Shown: in pieces, positions 26,988 through 34,364 of the stretch | How the letters are laid out: each line of letters starts with the position of its first letter | Position numbering within the stretch: position 1 is the first letter of the stretch | Origin: Pseudomonas yamanorum | GTDB taxonomy: Bacteria > Pseudomonadota > Gammaproteobacteria > Pseudomonadales > Pseudomonadaceae | DNA length: 64,000 nucleotides | Reading direction: 5' to 3' | Assembly: GCF_900105735.1 (NCBI RefSeq) | Contig: NZ_LT629793.1 | Coordinates: 6,944,001 to 7,008,000 of the forward strand | The notes under the pieces: generated by a model | Told to the model about the DNA's origin: nothing | What the model saw: only the letters and a program-made list of their open reading frames with translations | Databases searched by the model: none | Made by a program: the position numbers and the translations under genes

Positions 26988-28048
26988 AACAGATAAACAA
27001 GTGGAAAAAACGCGTGCTGTTGAGCGCGCTGGCGGTGGCACCGTTTGCCCTGTCAGAGATGGCGTTGGCCGACTGTGCGTCTACCAGCGCGACCCAGAGC
27101 GTACACCCCATCGGGGATGTGTACATTCCTCAGGATGCGCCGGTGGGGTCAACCATCGGGCTGGTCAAGTACACCCGCTTCCCGATCATCAACTGCACGA
27201 CGACGGTACCGTTTTCAATCCAGGCCAACATGCTCGGTGCCAAGTTACCCGCAGTCACCGCTGCCATTGGCGCGGTGCAAGGCAGCCAACTGTACGCGAC
27301 GAACATACCGGGGATCGGGGTAGGCGTGGTCAACGAAAGCCGCCCCAGCTTTCTGTGCCGGACCTCCGGCAACTGGTACTTCCCGCTGACGTACGTCGGC
27401 TGCAATACCGGTGGTTTCGCCTCCAATACCAATAACAGCCTGATCCTGATCAAAACCGGACCGATCCCGGCAGGCGTCAATGATTTTGGGAACCTGCAGG
27501 TGTACACCGTCACGATCAACAACAATGGTACGCCGTTCGACTGGATCGACGGTCGCCTGACCGGCAGCGTGACCGTGGCCGGCTGCAGCATGCCCGAAGG
27601 CGTGGGCAGCATCATCGACGTTCCGTTGAACAACTGGGAAAAGCGCGTGTTCAACGGTCCCGGCAGCGTCACGCCAACCGAAAGTTTCAATATCCCGCTG
27701 AATAACTGCATTGCCGGGACGTACGCGGGGAACCCGACCTGGAACTACTTCCAGGGCAACACCGCCAACATCCGCCTGGATGGCGCCAAGGGGTCGGTGA
27801 TTGTCGATGCCGGCCAGGGAATCCTGGGGCTCAACTCCGAAGCCACCGCCAGCGGCGTGGCGGTACAGGTGCTCAAGCAGGACGGAACCGTGCTGCCGCT
27901 GGGCGTCGACGTACCGATCATGCCGGTCCAGGACGGCACCACCAACCTGCAGTTCGGTGCCCGCTACATCCAGACCGCCGGCGACGCCTCCGGGCCGCAG
28001 CCCGGTATTGCCAACGCCACCGCGAACTTCACCATCACCTACAAATAG
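26984..28048 (+). CDS. Fimbrial tip adhesin, locus 1 (two-domain)
   Basis: The 354-residue protein has a signal peptide (ending near ALADC), an N-terminal region of about 190 residues with several cysteines that is the likely receptor-binding domain, and a C-terminal pilin domain (about 200-354) ending ANFTITYK. The length, about twice a pilin, and the position after the usher mark it as the tip adhesin. The ATG overlaps the usher stop by four bases and has TAGGAG seven bases upstream. The bound ligand is unknown. Confidence 0.85.
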   Translation: MKQINKWKKRVLLSALAVAPFALSEMALADCASTSATQSVHPIGDVYIPQDAPVGSTIGLVKYTRFPIINCTTTVPFSIQANMLGAKLPAVTAAIGAVQGSQLYATNIPGIGVGVVNESRPSFLCRTSGNWYFPLTYVGCNTGGFASNTNNSLILIKTGPIPAGVNDFGNLQVYTVTINNNGTPFDWIDGRLTGSVTVAGCSMPEGVGSIIDVPLNNWEKRVFNGPGSVTPTESFNIPLNNCIAGTYAGNPTWNYFQGNTANIRLDGAKGSVIVDAGQGILGLNSEATASGVAVQVLKQDGTVLPLGVDVPIMPVQDGTTNLQFGARYIQTAGDASGPQPGIANATANFTITYK

Positions 28049-28059
28049 GAAAAACCCCC

Positions 28060-28746
28060 ATGCAACGTTTTACCCGTCGCTTCATGGCCGCTTGCGTGCT
28101 CTCCACCGTGGTTGCCAGCGGTGCTGCTATTGCCAACGATCACCCGACCATCCGCGCCATGTCGGGTGCCGAGCAGATCAAGCAATTGCCGGCCGCCAAG
28201 ACCGCGCTGATCGTGATCGACTTCCAGAACGAATACTTCACCGGGCGCATGCCAATCCCGGATGGCGCCAGTGCCCTGGCGAAAACCCGCGAGCTGATCA
28301 ACTACGCCGACAGCCACAAGATCCCGGTCTACCACGTGCAGCACGTGTCGCCGGCCGGTGCTGCGGTATTCGCCATTGATGGCGAGACCGTAAAGTTCCA
28401 CAAGGACATGCAGCCACGCCCTCAGGACCACGTGGTGCAGAAGAACACCGTAAGCGTGTTCGCCAGCACCGACCTGGCCACACAACTGAGCAAGGCCGGG
28501 ATCAACACGCTGATCATCAGCGGCCTGATGACCCACGCCTGTGTCGCCGGTGCCGCCCGTGATGCAGCGCCACTGGGTTTCAACGTGATCGTTGCTTCCG
28601 ATGCTTCTGCCACCCGTGCGATCACCCGTCTCAATGGCCAAAGCGTCGACAAGGACGCCTTGCATCAATCGGCACTGGCCGAAGTCGAGGACACCTTCGG
28701 CGATGTGATGACCACCGAGCAAATCGTCAAGTTGCCCGTGCTCTAA
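28060..28746 (+). CDS. Exported isochorismatase-family cysteine hydrolase within fimbrial locus 1
   Basis: The 228-residue protein starts with a signal peptide (RRFMAACVLSTVVASGAAIA, cleaved near residue 26) and has the isochorismatase-like fold with an intact triad: D54 in VIDFQN, K128 in VVQKNTVS and C161 in THACV. Relatives hydrolyse isochorismate, nicotinamide or other small amides, mostly in the cytoplasm; an exported version is unusual. It begins 11 bases after the adhesin stop, so it is probably co-transcribed with the fimbria. Its substrate and link to fimbriae are unknown. Confidence 0.85.
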   Translation: MQRFTRRFMAACVLSTVVASGAAIANDHPTIRAMSGAEQIKQLPAAKTALIVIDFQNEYFTGRMPIPDGASALAKTRELINYADSHKIPVYHVQHVSPAGAAVFAIDGETVKFHKDMQPRPQDHVVQKNTVSVFASTDLATQLSKAGINTLIISGLMTHACVAGAARDAAPLGFNVIVASDASATRAITRLNGQSVDKDALHQSALAEVEDTFGDVMTTEQIVKLPVL

Positions 28747-28758
28747 ACCGCTGCGACA

Positions 28759-28790
28759 CGCCCGGCGTCATACCCGGGCGACCTTATTCC
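28759..28790 (+). terminator. Possible terminator after the fimbrial operon 1
   Basis: CGCCCGG (28759-28765) and CCGGGCG (28774-28780) form a 7-bp stem with an eight-base loop, followed by the T-rich stretch accttattcc. The tail is not a clean U run, so termination may be partial and allow read-through into the REC-EAL gene. Confidence 0.4.
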
Positions 28791-28810
28791 TTTCAGATGA
28801 GCCGACTTCA

Positions 28811-30016
28811 ATGACGAGTTTTCCCATACGCGTGCTGGTACTCGAGGATCATCCTTTTCAACGTGCCGTCGCAGTGAGCCTGCTGCGCCAACTGGGTTGC
28901 CACGAGGTATTCGAGGCCGCAGACGGTGTGCAGGCGCTGACGGTGCTGCAACAGGTGGGCGGGGTGGATATTGCCCTGTGCGACCTGTGCATGGACGGCA
29001 TGGATGGCCTGGAGTTTCTTCAGCAGGTGGGGCACTCGGGACTGGTCGGCTCGGTGATTATCAGCAGCTCACTGTCGGCCGATGTGCGCCGCACGGTGCA
29101 GCAGATCGTTTCGTTGCTGGGCCTGGAAATGCTCGGTGACGTCGGCAAGCCGTTGCAGGCCCACGCCCTGGAGACCCTGCTAAAAAAGCGCTCCAGTGGC
29201 CCTGGTGTCGCGCCACCCAAGGCTGCACCGGTACGCCTGGCCAGCGATGAAGAAGTGCGGTGGGCCCTCAACGAACAGCAACTGCAGGCCTGGTACCAGC
29301 CCAAGGTCGACCTGCATACCGATGACGTCTGCGGCGTAGAGGTGCTGACCCGCTGGGTGCACCCGTTGCGCGGCATCCTGTCGCCGGCCGTGTTCATGCC
29401 GGTGCTGGAGCGCTGCGGCTTGCTGGATACGCTGTTGTTCATGCAGATGAACCAGGCCCTGAGCCTGCAGCGACTGGCGAAAAACGCCGGGCTGGCGCTT
29501 GACCTGTCGTTCAACCTGAATGCCAGCCAGTTGACCAACAGCAACCTGACCGCAGTGATCAAGGGCATCCTCTCGCTGCACCAGACGGCACCTGCCAGCG
29601 TGACCTTCGAACTCACCGAAAGTGGCCTGCTGGAAGCCCCGGCCACCAGCCTGGAAACCCTGGTGCGCCTGCGCATGATGGGCTGCAAGTTGTCCATCGA
29701 CGACTTTGGTGCAGGCTTCTCGTCGTTGCAGCGCCTGTGCCAGTTGCCGTTCAACGAGATCAAGCTCGACGGGGAGTTTATCCGCACCTTGCTCCACGAA
29801 CCGCGCTGCCAGGCAATCGTCAGCAGTACCCTGGCATTGGGTGAAACCCTGGGGATGTCCGTGGTAGTGGAAGGCATCGAGACGGAGGAGCAGCGCGAGT
29901 CGTTGCTCGCGATGGGATGCACTCAAGGGCAGGGCTACCTGTTCGCCCGGCCCATGAATGATGTGGATCTGCTGCGCTGGCTACCGGCGGCGTCGAATAT
30001 TGAACGACGCTCCTGA
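28811..30016 (+). CDS. RocR-like REC-EAL protein 2
   Basis: The 401-residue protein has a receiver domain (about 1-125; D58 in ALCDLCMDGMDG) and an EAL domain (about 145-395). Its signature reads EVL in place of EAL (VEVLTRWVHP); the metal-binding glutamate is kept. Other catalytic residues are present: FNLNASQL, FELTESGLL, SIDDFGAGFSS, IKLDGEFI, VVEGIE, GQGYLFARP. It is probably an active c-di-GMP phosphodiesterase, gated by phosphorylation. It lies at the end of fimbrial locus 1 and is similar along its length to the proteins at 17325 and 59776. No RocA-type box was found directly ahead of it. Confidence 0.87.
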   Translation: MTSFPIRVLVLEDHPFQRAVAVSLLRQLGCHEVFEAADGVQALTVLQQVGGVDIALCDLCMDGMDGLEFLQQVGHSGLVGSVIISSSLSADVRRTVQQIVSLLGLEMLGDVGKPLQAHALETLLKKRSSGPGVAPPKAAPVRLASDEEVRWALNEQQLQAWYQPKVDLHTDDVCGVEVLTRWVHPLRGILSPAVFMPVLERCGLLDTLLFMQMNQALSLQRLAKNAGLALDLSFNLNASQLTNSNLTAVIKGILSLHQTAPASVTFELTESGLLEAPATSLETLVRLRMMGCKLSIDDFGAGFSSLQRLCQLPFNEIKLDGEFIRTLLHEPRCQAIVSSTLALGETLGMSVVVEGIETEEQRESLLAMGCTQGQGYLFARPMNDVDLLRWLPAASNIERRS

Positions 30017-30397
30017 TCAGCCCTTGGCGGCCATCGCAGTGACTTCAACCCGCATGCCTTCGACGGCCAGGGCGGCAACACCAACCGCCGCACGCACCGG
30101 CCAAGGCTTGGCGAAGTAGCGCTTGTAGACTTCATTGAAAGCGGCGCGGTCGGCCATGTCGGTCAGGTAGATGGTCAAATGCATGACCCGGTCAATCGAA
30201 CTGCCGGCGCGTTCCAGCGCAACCTTCAGGGCTTGCAGAGTGCATTCGCTTTGCAGGGTGATATCGCCAAGCTCCAGGCTGCCGTCGGCGCGGGTAGGGA
30301 TTTGCGTGGAGACGAGGATGCCGTTGAAGCCGATGACGTCGGAGGAGATGGAGTCAGGGTCGAGGTCGGGGGTGAAGGCGAGGTCGTTGTTGGCCAT
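30017..30397 (-). CDS. RidA-family protein
   Basis: The 126-residue protein has the YjgF/YER057c/UK114 fold, with FNGILVSTQIP, the LQALKVALERAGSS helix and the C-terminal PVRAAVGVAALAVEGMRVEV containing the conserved arginine. RidA-type proteins hydrolyse reactive enamine/imine intermediates from amino-acid metabolism; several subfamilies have other roles. It is convergent with the REC-EAL gene, the stop codons being back to back, and a bidirectional terminator lies ahead of its start. It appears monocistronic. Confidence 0.88.
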   Translation of the reverse strand: MANNDLAFTPDLDPDSISSDVIGFNGILVSTQIPTRADGSLELGDITLQSECTLQALKVALERAGSSIDRVMHLTIYLTDMADRAAFNEVYKRYFAKPWPVRAAVGVAALAVEGMRVEVTAMAAKG

Positions 30398-30440
30398 GCG
30401 ATTCCCTTGGATGACGTCAGAAAGAAGGCCGATATGGTCC

Positions 30441-30478
30441 CCGAAAAAAAGGCCCAGGGCAAACCTGAGCCTTTTCGG
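30441..30478 (-). terminator. Bidirectional rho-independent terminator
   Basis: GGCcCAGG (30451-30458) pairs with CCTGaGCC (30464-30471) with one internal mismatch and a five-base loop. A run of seven A precedes it, giving seven U on the minus strand, and TTTT follows on the plus strand. It would stop minus-strand transcripts from the LysR side before ridA and plus-strand transcripts passing the REC-EAL gene. Confidence 0.75.
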
Positions 30479-30565
30479 CGAAACAGCAAAGTAAAACGGA
30501 AGTCCACGATCAACCGTGTTTGTTTAACTAACCTGTTGTTTTCGTGGATAGTTTAATTGCCAATA

Positions 30566-30717
30566 GTTGCATGCACAGGTGCACGACTGATTAAACTCGA
30601 TTAATTAAAATTCACTGTGCGTACGCGCACGTTGCTGTAGTTTCAACCCTGTCTTAGCCGCTCTGCTTCGACAACATCCTTTGGTTTGCCGCCGCAGTCT
30701 CTGCGGCGGTTTTTTTA
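30566..30717 (+). ncRNA. Candidate small RNA
   Basis: The evidence is a strong plus-strand terminator with no upstream protein gene on that strand for about 670 bases. The A/T-rich stretch 30530-30620 could hold a promoter (a weak TTGCAT at 30567), giving a transcript of roughly 80-150 nt. The 5' end given here is a guess. I did not recognise a known sRNA family. Confidence 0.35.
30689..30716 (+). terminator. Strong rho-independent terminator, plus strand
   Basis: CCGCCGCAG (30689-30697) and CTGCGGCGG (30701-30709) form a perfect 9-bp stem with loop TCT and seven T after it (30710-30716). No A run precedes it, so it acts on the plus strand only. Confidence 0.9.
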
Positions 30718-30798
30718 TGGGCGCTGGATGTAGATATATTTAATCTTTTACAAAGTGGCACTTTGATAGTTATTAAGAGCCAACTAACCATAGGCGAT

Positions 30799-31752
30799 TT
30801 AATAGAACAGATCCTTCGGTGACAGCATCTCGCTGAACGGTGAGCCTGGCCTCCTGGCGTGCTGCTTGATCACCTGCTTCAACACGGCAACGAACGCAGT
30901 GGCAGCCTTGCTGCGCACGTTACCTCGGCGGCTGACCACCCCGAGGATCCTCGATTTTGAACCCTTGAACGCACTCAACGGCGCCACCGCATCGGCAAAA
31001 CACTCGGACTTGAGCAGCAGGTCCGGCAGCACCGTCAGCGAATCCGTCTGCAGTAGCACCGGCAGCAGAATCCCCGCCGAGTGCACGCTCACCACGTGGC
31101 TGGGTGGCGGTGACAAGCGAAACTCGCGGTTCAGGTCGCTGATAAAGGTGTTGTGCAGCGAAGGTGGGTAATTGGCCAGCCATTTCATGGCATTCAGTTC
31201 ATCGATAGAGCCGGAGTGTCGCAGTGGGTGATCGTTACGCCCCACCACATGGGCCTGATAGGAAAACAACGGTTCGATCGAGAACTCGTTTTCAGTGATG
31301 AAGTTACTTGCCTGGATCAGCGCGAAATCCAGATAGCCATCCCGCAACTGCGGCACGGAAATACCGTGCAACCCCTCGAACACTTCCAGGAAGACATGGG
31401 GATACTGTTGCTGATAGAGGCTCAGGCATTCCGGCAAAAAGGTGAAGTTGATAAAGGGCGCGATGGCGATGCGCAGTCGTTCGGCCTGCCCGCTGCGGAT
31501 CAGGTTCAAGTCGGCCTTGGCTTTCTCGATCTCGCTGAGTATCAGGCGCGCATGGTGCAGCAGGCTTTTGCCAGCCTCGGTAAACCGCACGCCGGTGTGG
31601 GTGCGCTCCAGCAGTTCCACCCCTTGCTGCTGCTCAAGGTCGCGCAGGGTGCGGGTGATTGCCGCTTGGGTCAGCCCGACTGATTTGGCCGCACTGCGGA
31701 TGCTCCCGGTTTCGGCGACGGCGACCAAGGCGGTGAACTGGTTGGTTTTCAT
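30799..31752 (-). CDS. LysR-family regulator of the M20 hydrolase operon
   Basis: The 317-residue protein has an N-terminal winged helix (FTALVAVAETGSIRSAA, LTQAAITRTLRDLE) and an effector domain (about 90-300). It is divergent from the M20 hydrolase gene at 31862. Between them lies a near-ideal LysR site (31763-31783) plus an extra half-site, so it very likely controls that operon and itself. E. coli AbgR, next to the M20 proteins AbgA/AbgB, is a similar arrangement. Confidence 0.9.
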   Translation of the reverse strand: MKTNQFTALVAVAETGSIRSAAKSVGLTQAAITRTLRDLEQQQGVELLERTHTGVRFTEAGKSLLHHARLILSEIEKAKADLNLIRSGQAERLRIAIAPFINFTFLPECLSLYQQQYPHVFLEVFEGLHGISVPQLRDGYLDFALIQASNFITENEFSIEPLFSYQAHVVGRNDHPLRHSGSIDELNAMKWLANYPPSLHNTFISDLNREFRLSPPPSHVVSVHSAGILLPVLLQTDSLTVLPDLLLKSECFADAVAPLSAFKGSKSRILGVVSRRGNVRSKAATAFVAVLKQVIKQHARRPGSPFSEMLSPKDLFY

Positions 31753-31762
31753 GTCGACCCTA

Positions 31763-31800
31763 ATGACAACTAAATGTTGTCATCGAGCCTAAAGGTTGTC
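31763..31800. promoter_or_regulatory. LysR operator: ATGACAAC-N5-GTTGTCAT with a downstream half-site
   Basis: Perfect 8-bp inverted arms (31763-31770 and 31776-31783) lie between the divergent LysR and M20 genes. A repeat of the half-site, GTTGTC, occurs at 31795-31800, 19 bp from the right arm. This fits a recognition site plus activation half-site for the LysR protein. Confidence 0.7.
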
Positions 31801-31861
31801 TTTTCATTCTGTCAATACGGGTCAGAATCTGCCCAATATCGAGTCTGAGGAGACAACAAAA

Positions 31862-33040
31862 ATGAAGATTCTGGCAGAGATCGAGCAGATTCAGGACGAG
31901 ATGATAGCCATCAGGCACGCTATCCACGCGCATCCGGAATTGGGCTTCGAAGAGTTTGCAACCAGTGACCTTGTGGCGCAAAAACTCGAGGAGTGGGGCT
32001 TTGAGGTGCATCGCGGGTTGGCGGGCACCGGTGTAGTCGGGCAGTTGTGCAACGGTGATGGTCCGCGCATCGGTTTACGGGCCGACATGGATGCGCTGCC
32101 AATTGCCGAGGAAACCGGCCTGGAATACGCCAGCACCCAACCCGGCAAGATGCACGCCTGCGGCCATGACGGTCACACCGCAACGCTGCTGGCAGCGGCC
32201 AGGGTATTGGCTAACACCCGGCGCTTCAGCGGCACCCTGAACGTGATCTTCCAGCCGGCGGAAGAAGGCCTGGGCGGCGCCCGTGAAATGGTCGAACAGG
32301 GTTTGTTTGAGCTGTTTCCGTGCGATGCGATCTTCGCCATGCACAATATGCCGGGCTACCCCCCGGGCAAGCTGGGCTTTCTCGCCGGGCCGTTCATGGC
32401 CTCATCCGACACGGCGACGATCACCCTGAACGGCGTGGGAGGGCATGGAGCAGTGCCCCACAAGACAGTGGATCCGGTAGTGATCGCGGCTACTTTGACC
32501 TTGTGCCTGCAAAGTGTGGTATCGCGCAATATCGACCCACTGGATACCGCAATCGTCAGCGTTGGCTCTATTCATGCAGGTTCCGCTGCGAATGTGATCC
32601 CGGCATCCGCCAAGCTGCTGGTCAGCGTTCGGTCGTTGCGAGCAGACACTCGCGACCTGTTGCAAACCCGCATTACTACCCTGGCGCAGCACATCGCACA
32701 GAGTTACGGTGGCAACGCAGACGTGCATTACAACCGGCGTTACCCGGTACTGGTCAATGATGAGGCGGAGACGGAACTGGCCCGCAGTGCAGCTCTGGAA
32801 TGGTGCGGGGAAGACGGCCTGATCGAGAATATGCGCCCGCTCACGGGCAGCGAAGACTTCGCCTTTATGTTGGCAAAATGCCCGGGCTCCTACCTGATCA
32901 TCGGCAATGGCGACAGTGCGGAGAACGTCATGTGTCACCATCCCAAATTCGACTTCAACGACCAGTGCCTTTTGGTCGGTGCGTCCTACTGGGTCAAGCT
33001 GGTGGAAAAAATGCTCAAGCACACTGCTGCTGTCAATTGA
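31862..33040 (+). CDS. M20-family amidohydrolase (HipO/AbgB-like)
   Basis: The 392-residue protein has the M20D metal-binding motifs: HAHPELGFEE, GLRADMDALPIAEETG, MHACGHDGHTATLL and FQPAEEGLGGA, and the dimerisation-domain segment GVGGHGAVPHKTVDPV. It is a cytosolic di-metal hydrolase for N-acyl amino acids, N-acetyl compounds or amino-acid conjugates. The ATG at 31862 follows GAGGAG with a nine-base gap. An MHS transporter gene follows 15 bases later, so uptake and hydrolysis of a conjugate are likely coupled. Confidence 0.9.
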   Translation: MKILAEIEQIQDEMIAIRHAIHAHPELGFEEFATSDLVAQKLEEWGFEVHRGLAGTGVVGQLCNGDGPRIGLRADMDALPIAEETGLEYASTQPGKMHACGHDGHTATLLAAARVLANTRRFSGTLNVIFQPAEEGLGGAREMVEQGLFELFPCDAIFAMHNMPGYPPGKLGFLAGPFMASSDTATITLNGVGGHGAVPHKTVDPVVIAATLTLCLQSVVSRNIDPLDTAIVSVGSIHAGSAANVIPASAKLLVSVRSLRADTRDLLQTRITTLAQHIAQSYGGNADVHYNRRYPVLVNDEAETELARSAALEWCGEDGLIENMRPLTGSEDFAFMLAKCPGSYLIIGNGDSAENVMCHHPKFDFNDQCLLVGASYWVKLVEKMLKHTAAVN

Positions 33041-33055
33041 GGCCCGGACCCGATC

Positions 33056-34342
33056 ATGGAAACTACTTTATCTGAAGCGTCCGCCGTGTCTGCGCGCACA
33101 TCGGCACCGGCCCAGCCCGGCAGGAAAAACAACATCGCCGCCGTCACCATCGGCAATGGCCTGGAGTTCTACGACTTCACGGTCTACAGCTTTTTCGCCA
33201 CGGTGATCGGCAAGCAGTTCTTTCCCATGGAAGGCTCAAACCAACTGCTGCTGGCGTTCGCCACCTATGGCATCGGTTTTTTCATGCGCCCGTTGGGCAG
33301 CATTTTGCTCGGCCAGTATGCCGACCGGGTAGGGCGCAAGGCCGCGATGATATTGACCCTTTGGCTGATGGCCATCGGTTCGCTGATTTTTGTGCTGACG
33401 CCCACCTACGGCCAGATAGGTATCGCCGCGCCATTGCTGATCGTGTTTGCCCGACTGCTGCAAGGCTTCGCGATTGGCGGCGAGGTCGGCGCGTCGACGA
33501 CTTACCTGATGGAAAAAGCTGACAGCCACGAACGAGGTTACTTCACCAGTTGGCAATTCTTCAGCCAAGGCCTGAGCGTGTTGCTCGGTGCAGTGGTGGG
33601 CCTGAGCGTGAACTACGCCCTGACCGAGGAACAGGTCATGGCCTGGGGCTGGCGTCTGCCATTTGTGATCGGGCTGCTGGTGATCCCGGTGGGCTCGTAT
33701 ATGCGCCGGCACCTGCAGGAAAGTGACCAGGTGAAGCACGACGTCAGCCATCGCTTGAGCTGGGGCGAGCATAAACGTGCGTTGGTCGCCGGAATCCTGA
33801 TCGCCATCGGCGGCACTTCGGCCTCCTATGTAATCCTGCATTACCTCTCGAATTTTGCCGTGGCCCAGTTACACCTGCCGCTGTCTGCCGGGATCTGGAC
33901 CGGCTGCGCAGCGGGTGCCGTGCAAGTGGCGCTGGCGGTGGCTTCCGGCCGAGCCTGTGATCGCTGGGGGCGCAAGCGCATGATTTTCTGGTCGCGGCTG
34001 GCCTTGTTGCTGTTGATCTACCCGGCGTTCGTGCTGTTGCAGCACTCGCCCACTTTGCCCGCGCTGGTGATTGTGGCGAGTACCCTGGCGGCGTTGCTGG
34101 TGTGCAATACCGTGCCGTCGCTGGTGTTGCTTGCCGAAATTTTCCCCGCCCAGGTCCGGGCGACAGGCCTCTCGGTGACCTATGCCCTGGCCAGCATCAT
34201 TTTCGGCGGCTTTGCGCAGTTCTTCTGCACGCTGCTGATCTCACTTACCGGCAACCCCAGCGCCCCGGCGTTCTACCTGATTGTGTGCGGGCTGGTTTCC
34301 CTGCTGGGCCTGGCGCTTGTCAAAGAACCCACTCAACGTTAA
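33056..34342 (+). CDS. MHS-family MFS transporter (metabolite:H+ symporter)
   Basis: The 428-residue protein has twelve predicted transmembrane helices and begins with the family motif IGNGLEFYDFTVYSFFATVIG, followed by GSILLGQYADRVGRKAAM in the loop between helices 2 and 3. Members such as ProP, KgtP and ShiA import organic acids or osmolytes with protons. It lies between the M20 hydrolase and a periplasmic GH3 enzyme, and presumably imports the hydrolase substrate. The ligand is inferred only. Confidence 0.9.
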   Translation: METTLSEASAVSARTSAPAQPGRKNNIAAVTIGNGLEFYDFTVYSFFATVIGKQFFPMEGSNQLLLAFATYGIGFFMRPLGSILLGQYADRVGRKAAMILTLWLMAIGSLIFVLTPTYGQIGIAAPLLIVFARLLQGFAIGGEVGASTTYLMEKADSHERGYFTSWQFFSQGLSVLLGAVVGLSVNYALTEEQVMAWGWRLPFVIGLLVIPVGSYMRRHLQESDQVKHDVSHRLSWGEHKRALVAGILIAIGGTSASYVILHYLSNFAVAQLHLPLSAGIWTGCAAGAVQVALAVASGRACDRWGRKRMIFWSRLALLLLIYPAFVLLQHSPTLPALVIVASTLAALLVCNTVPSLVLLAEIFPAQVRATGLSVTYALASIIFGGFAQFFCTLLISLTGNPSAPAFYLIVCGLVSLLGLALVKEPTQR

Positions 34343-34364
34343 CCCAGAAGTAACGGAGCTTTTC

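Larger units (their letters stand above)
30398..30798. other. Intergenic region with two terminators and a possible small RNA
   Basis: No protein gene is supported across these 401 bases. They contain a bidirectional terminator (30441-30478) and a strong plus-strand terminator (30689-30716), with A/T-rich sequence between 30530 and 30660. No annotated plus-strand gene ends here, so the second terminator implies an unannotated transcript. Confidence 0.6.

Noticed and set aside
24201-27041. Long antisense open frame (946 codons) opposite the usher gene
   Set aside because: It is the mirror frame of a GC-rich real gene, the predicted protein has no family motif, and the plus-strand usher is unambiguous.
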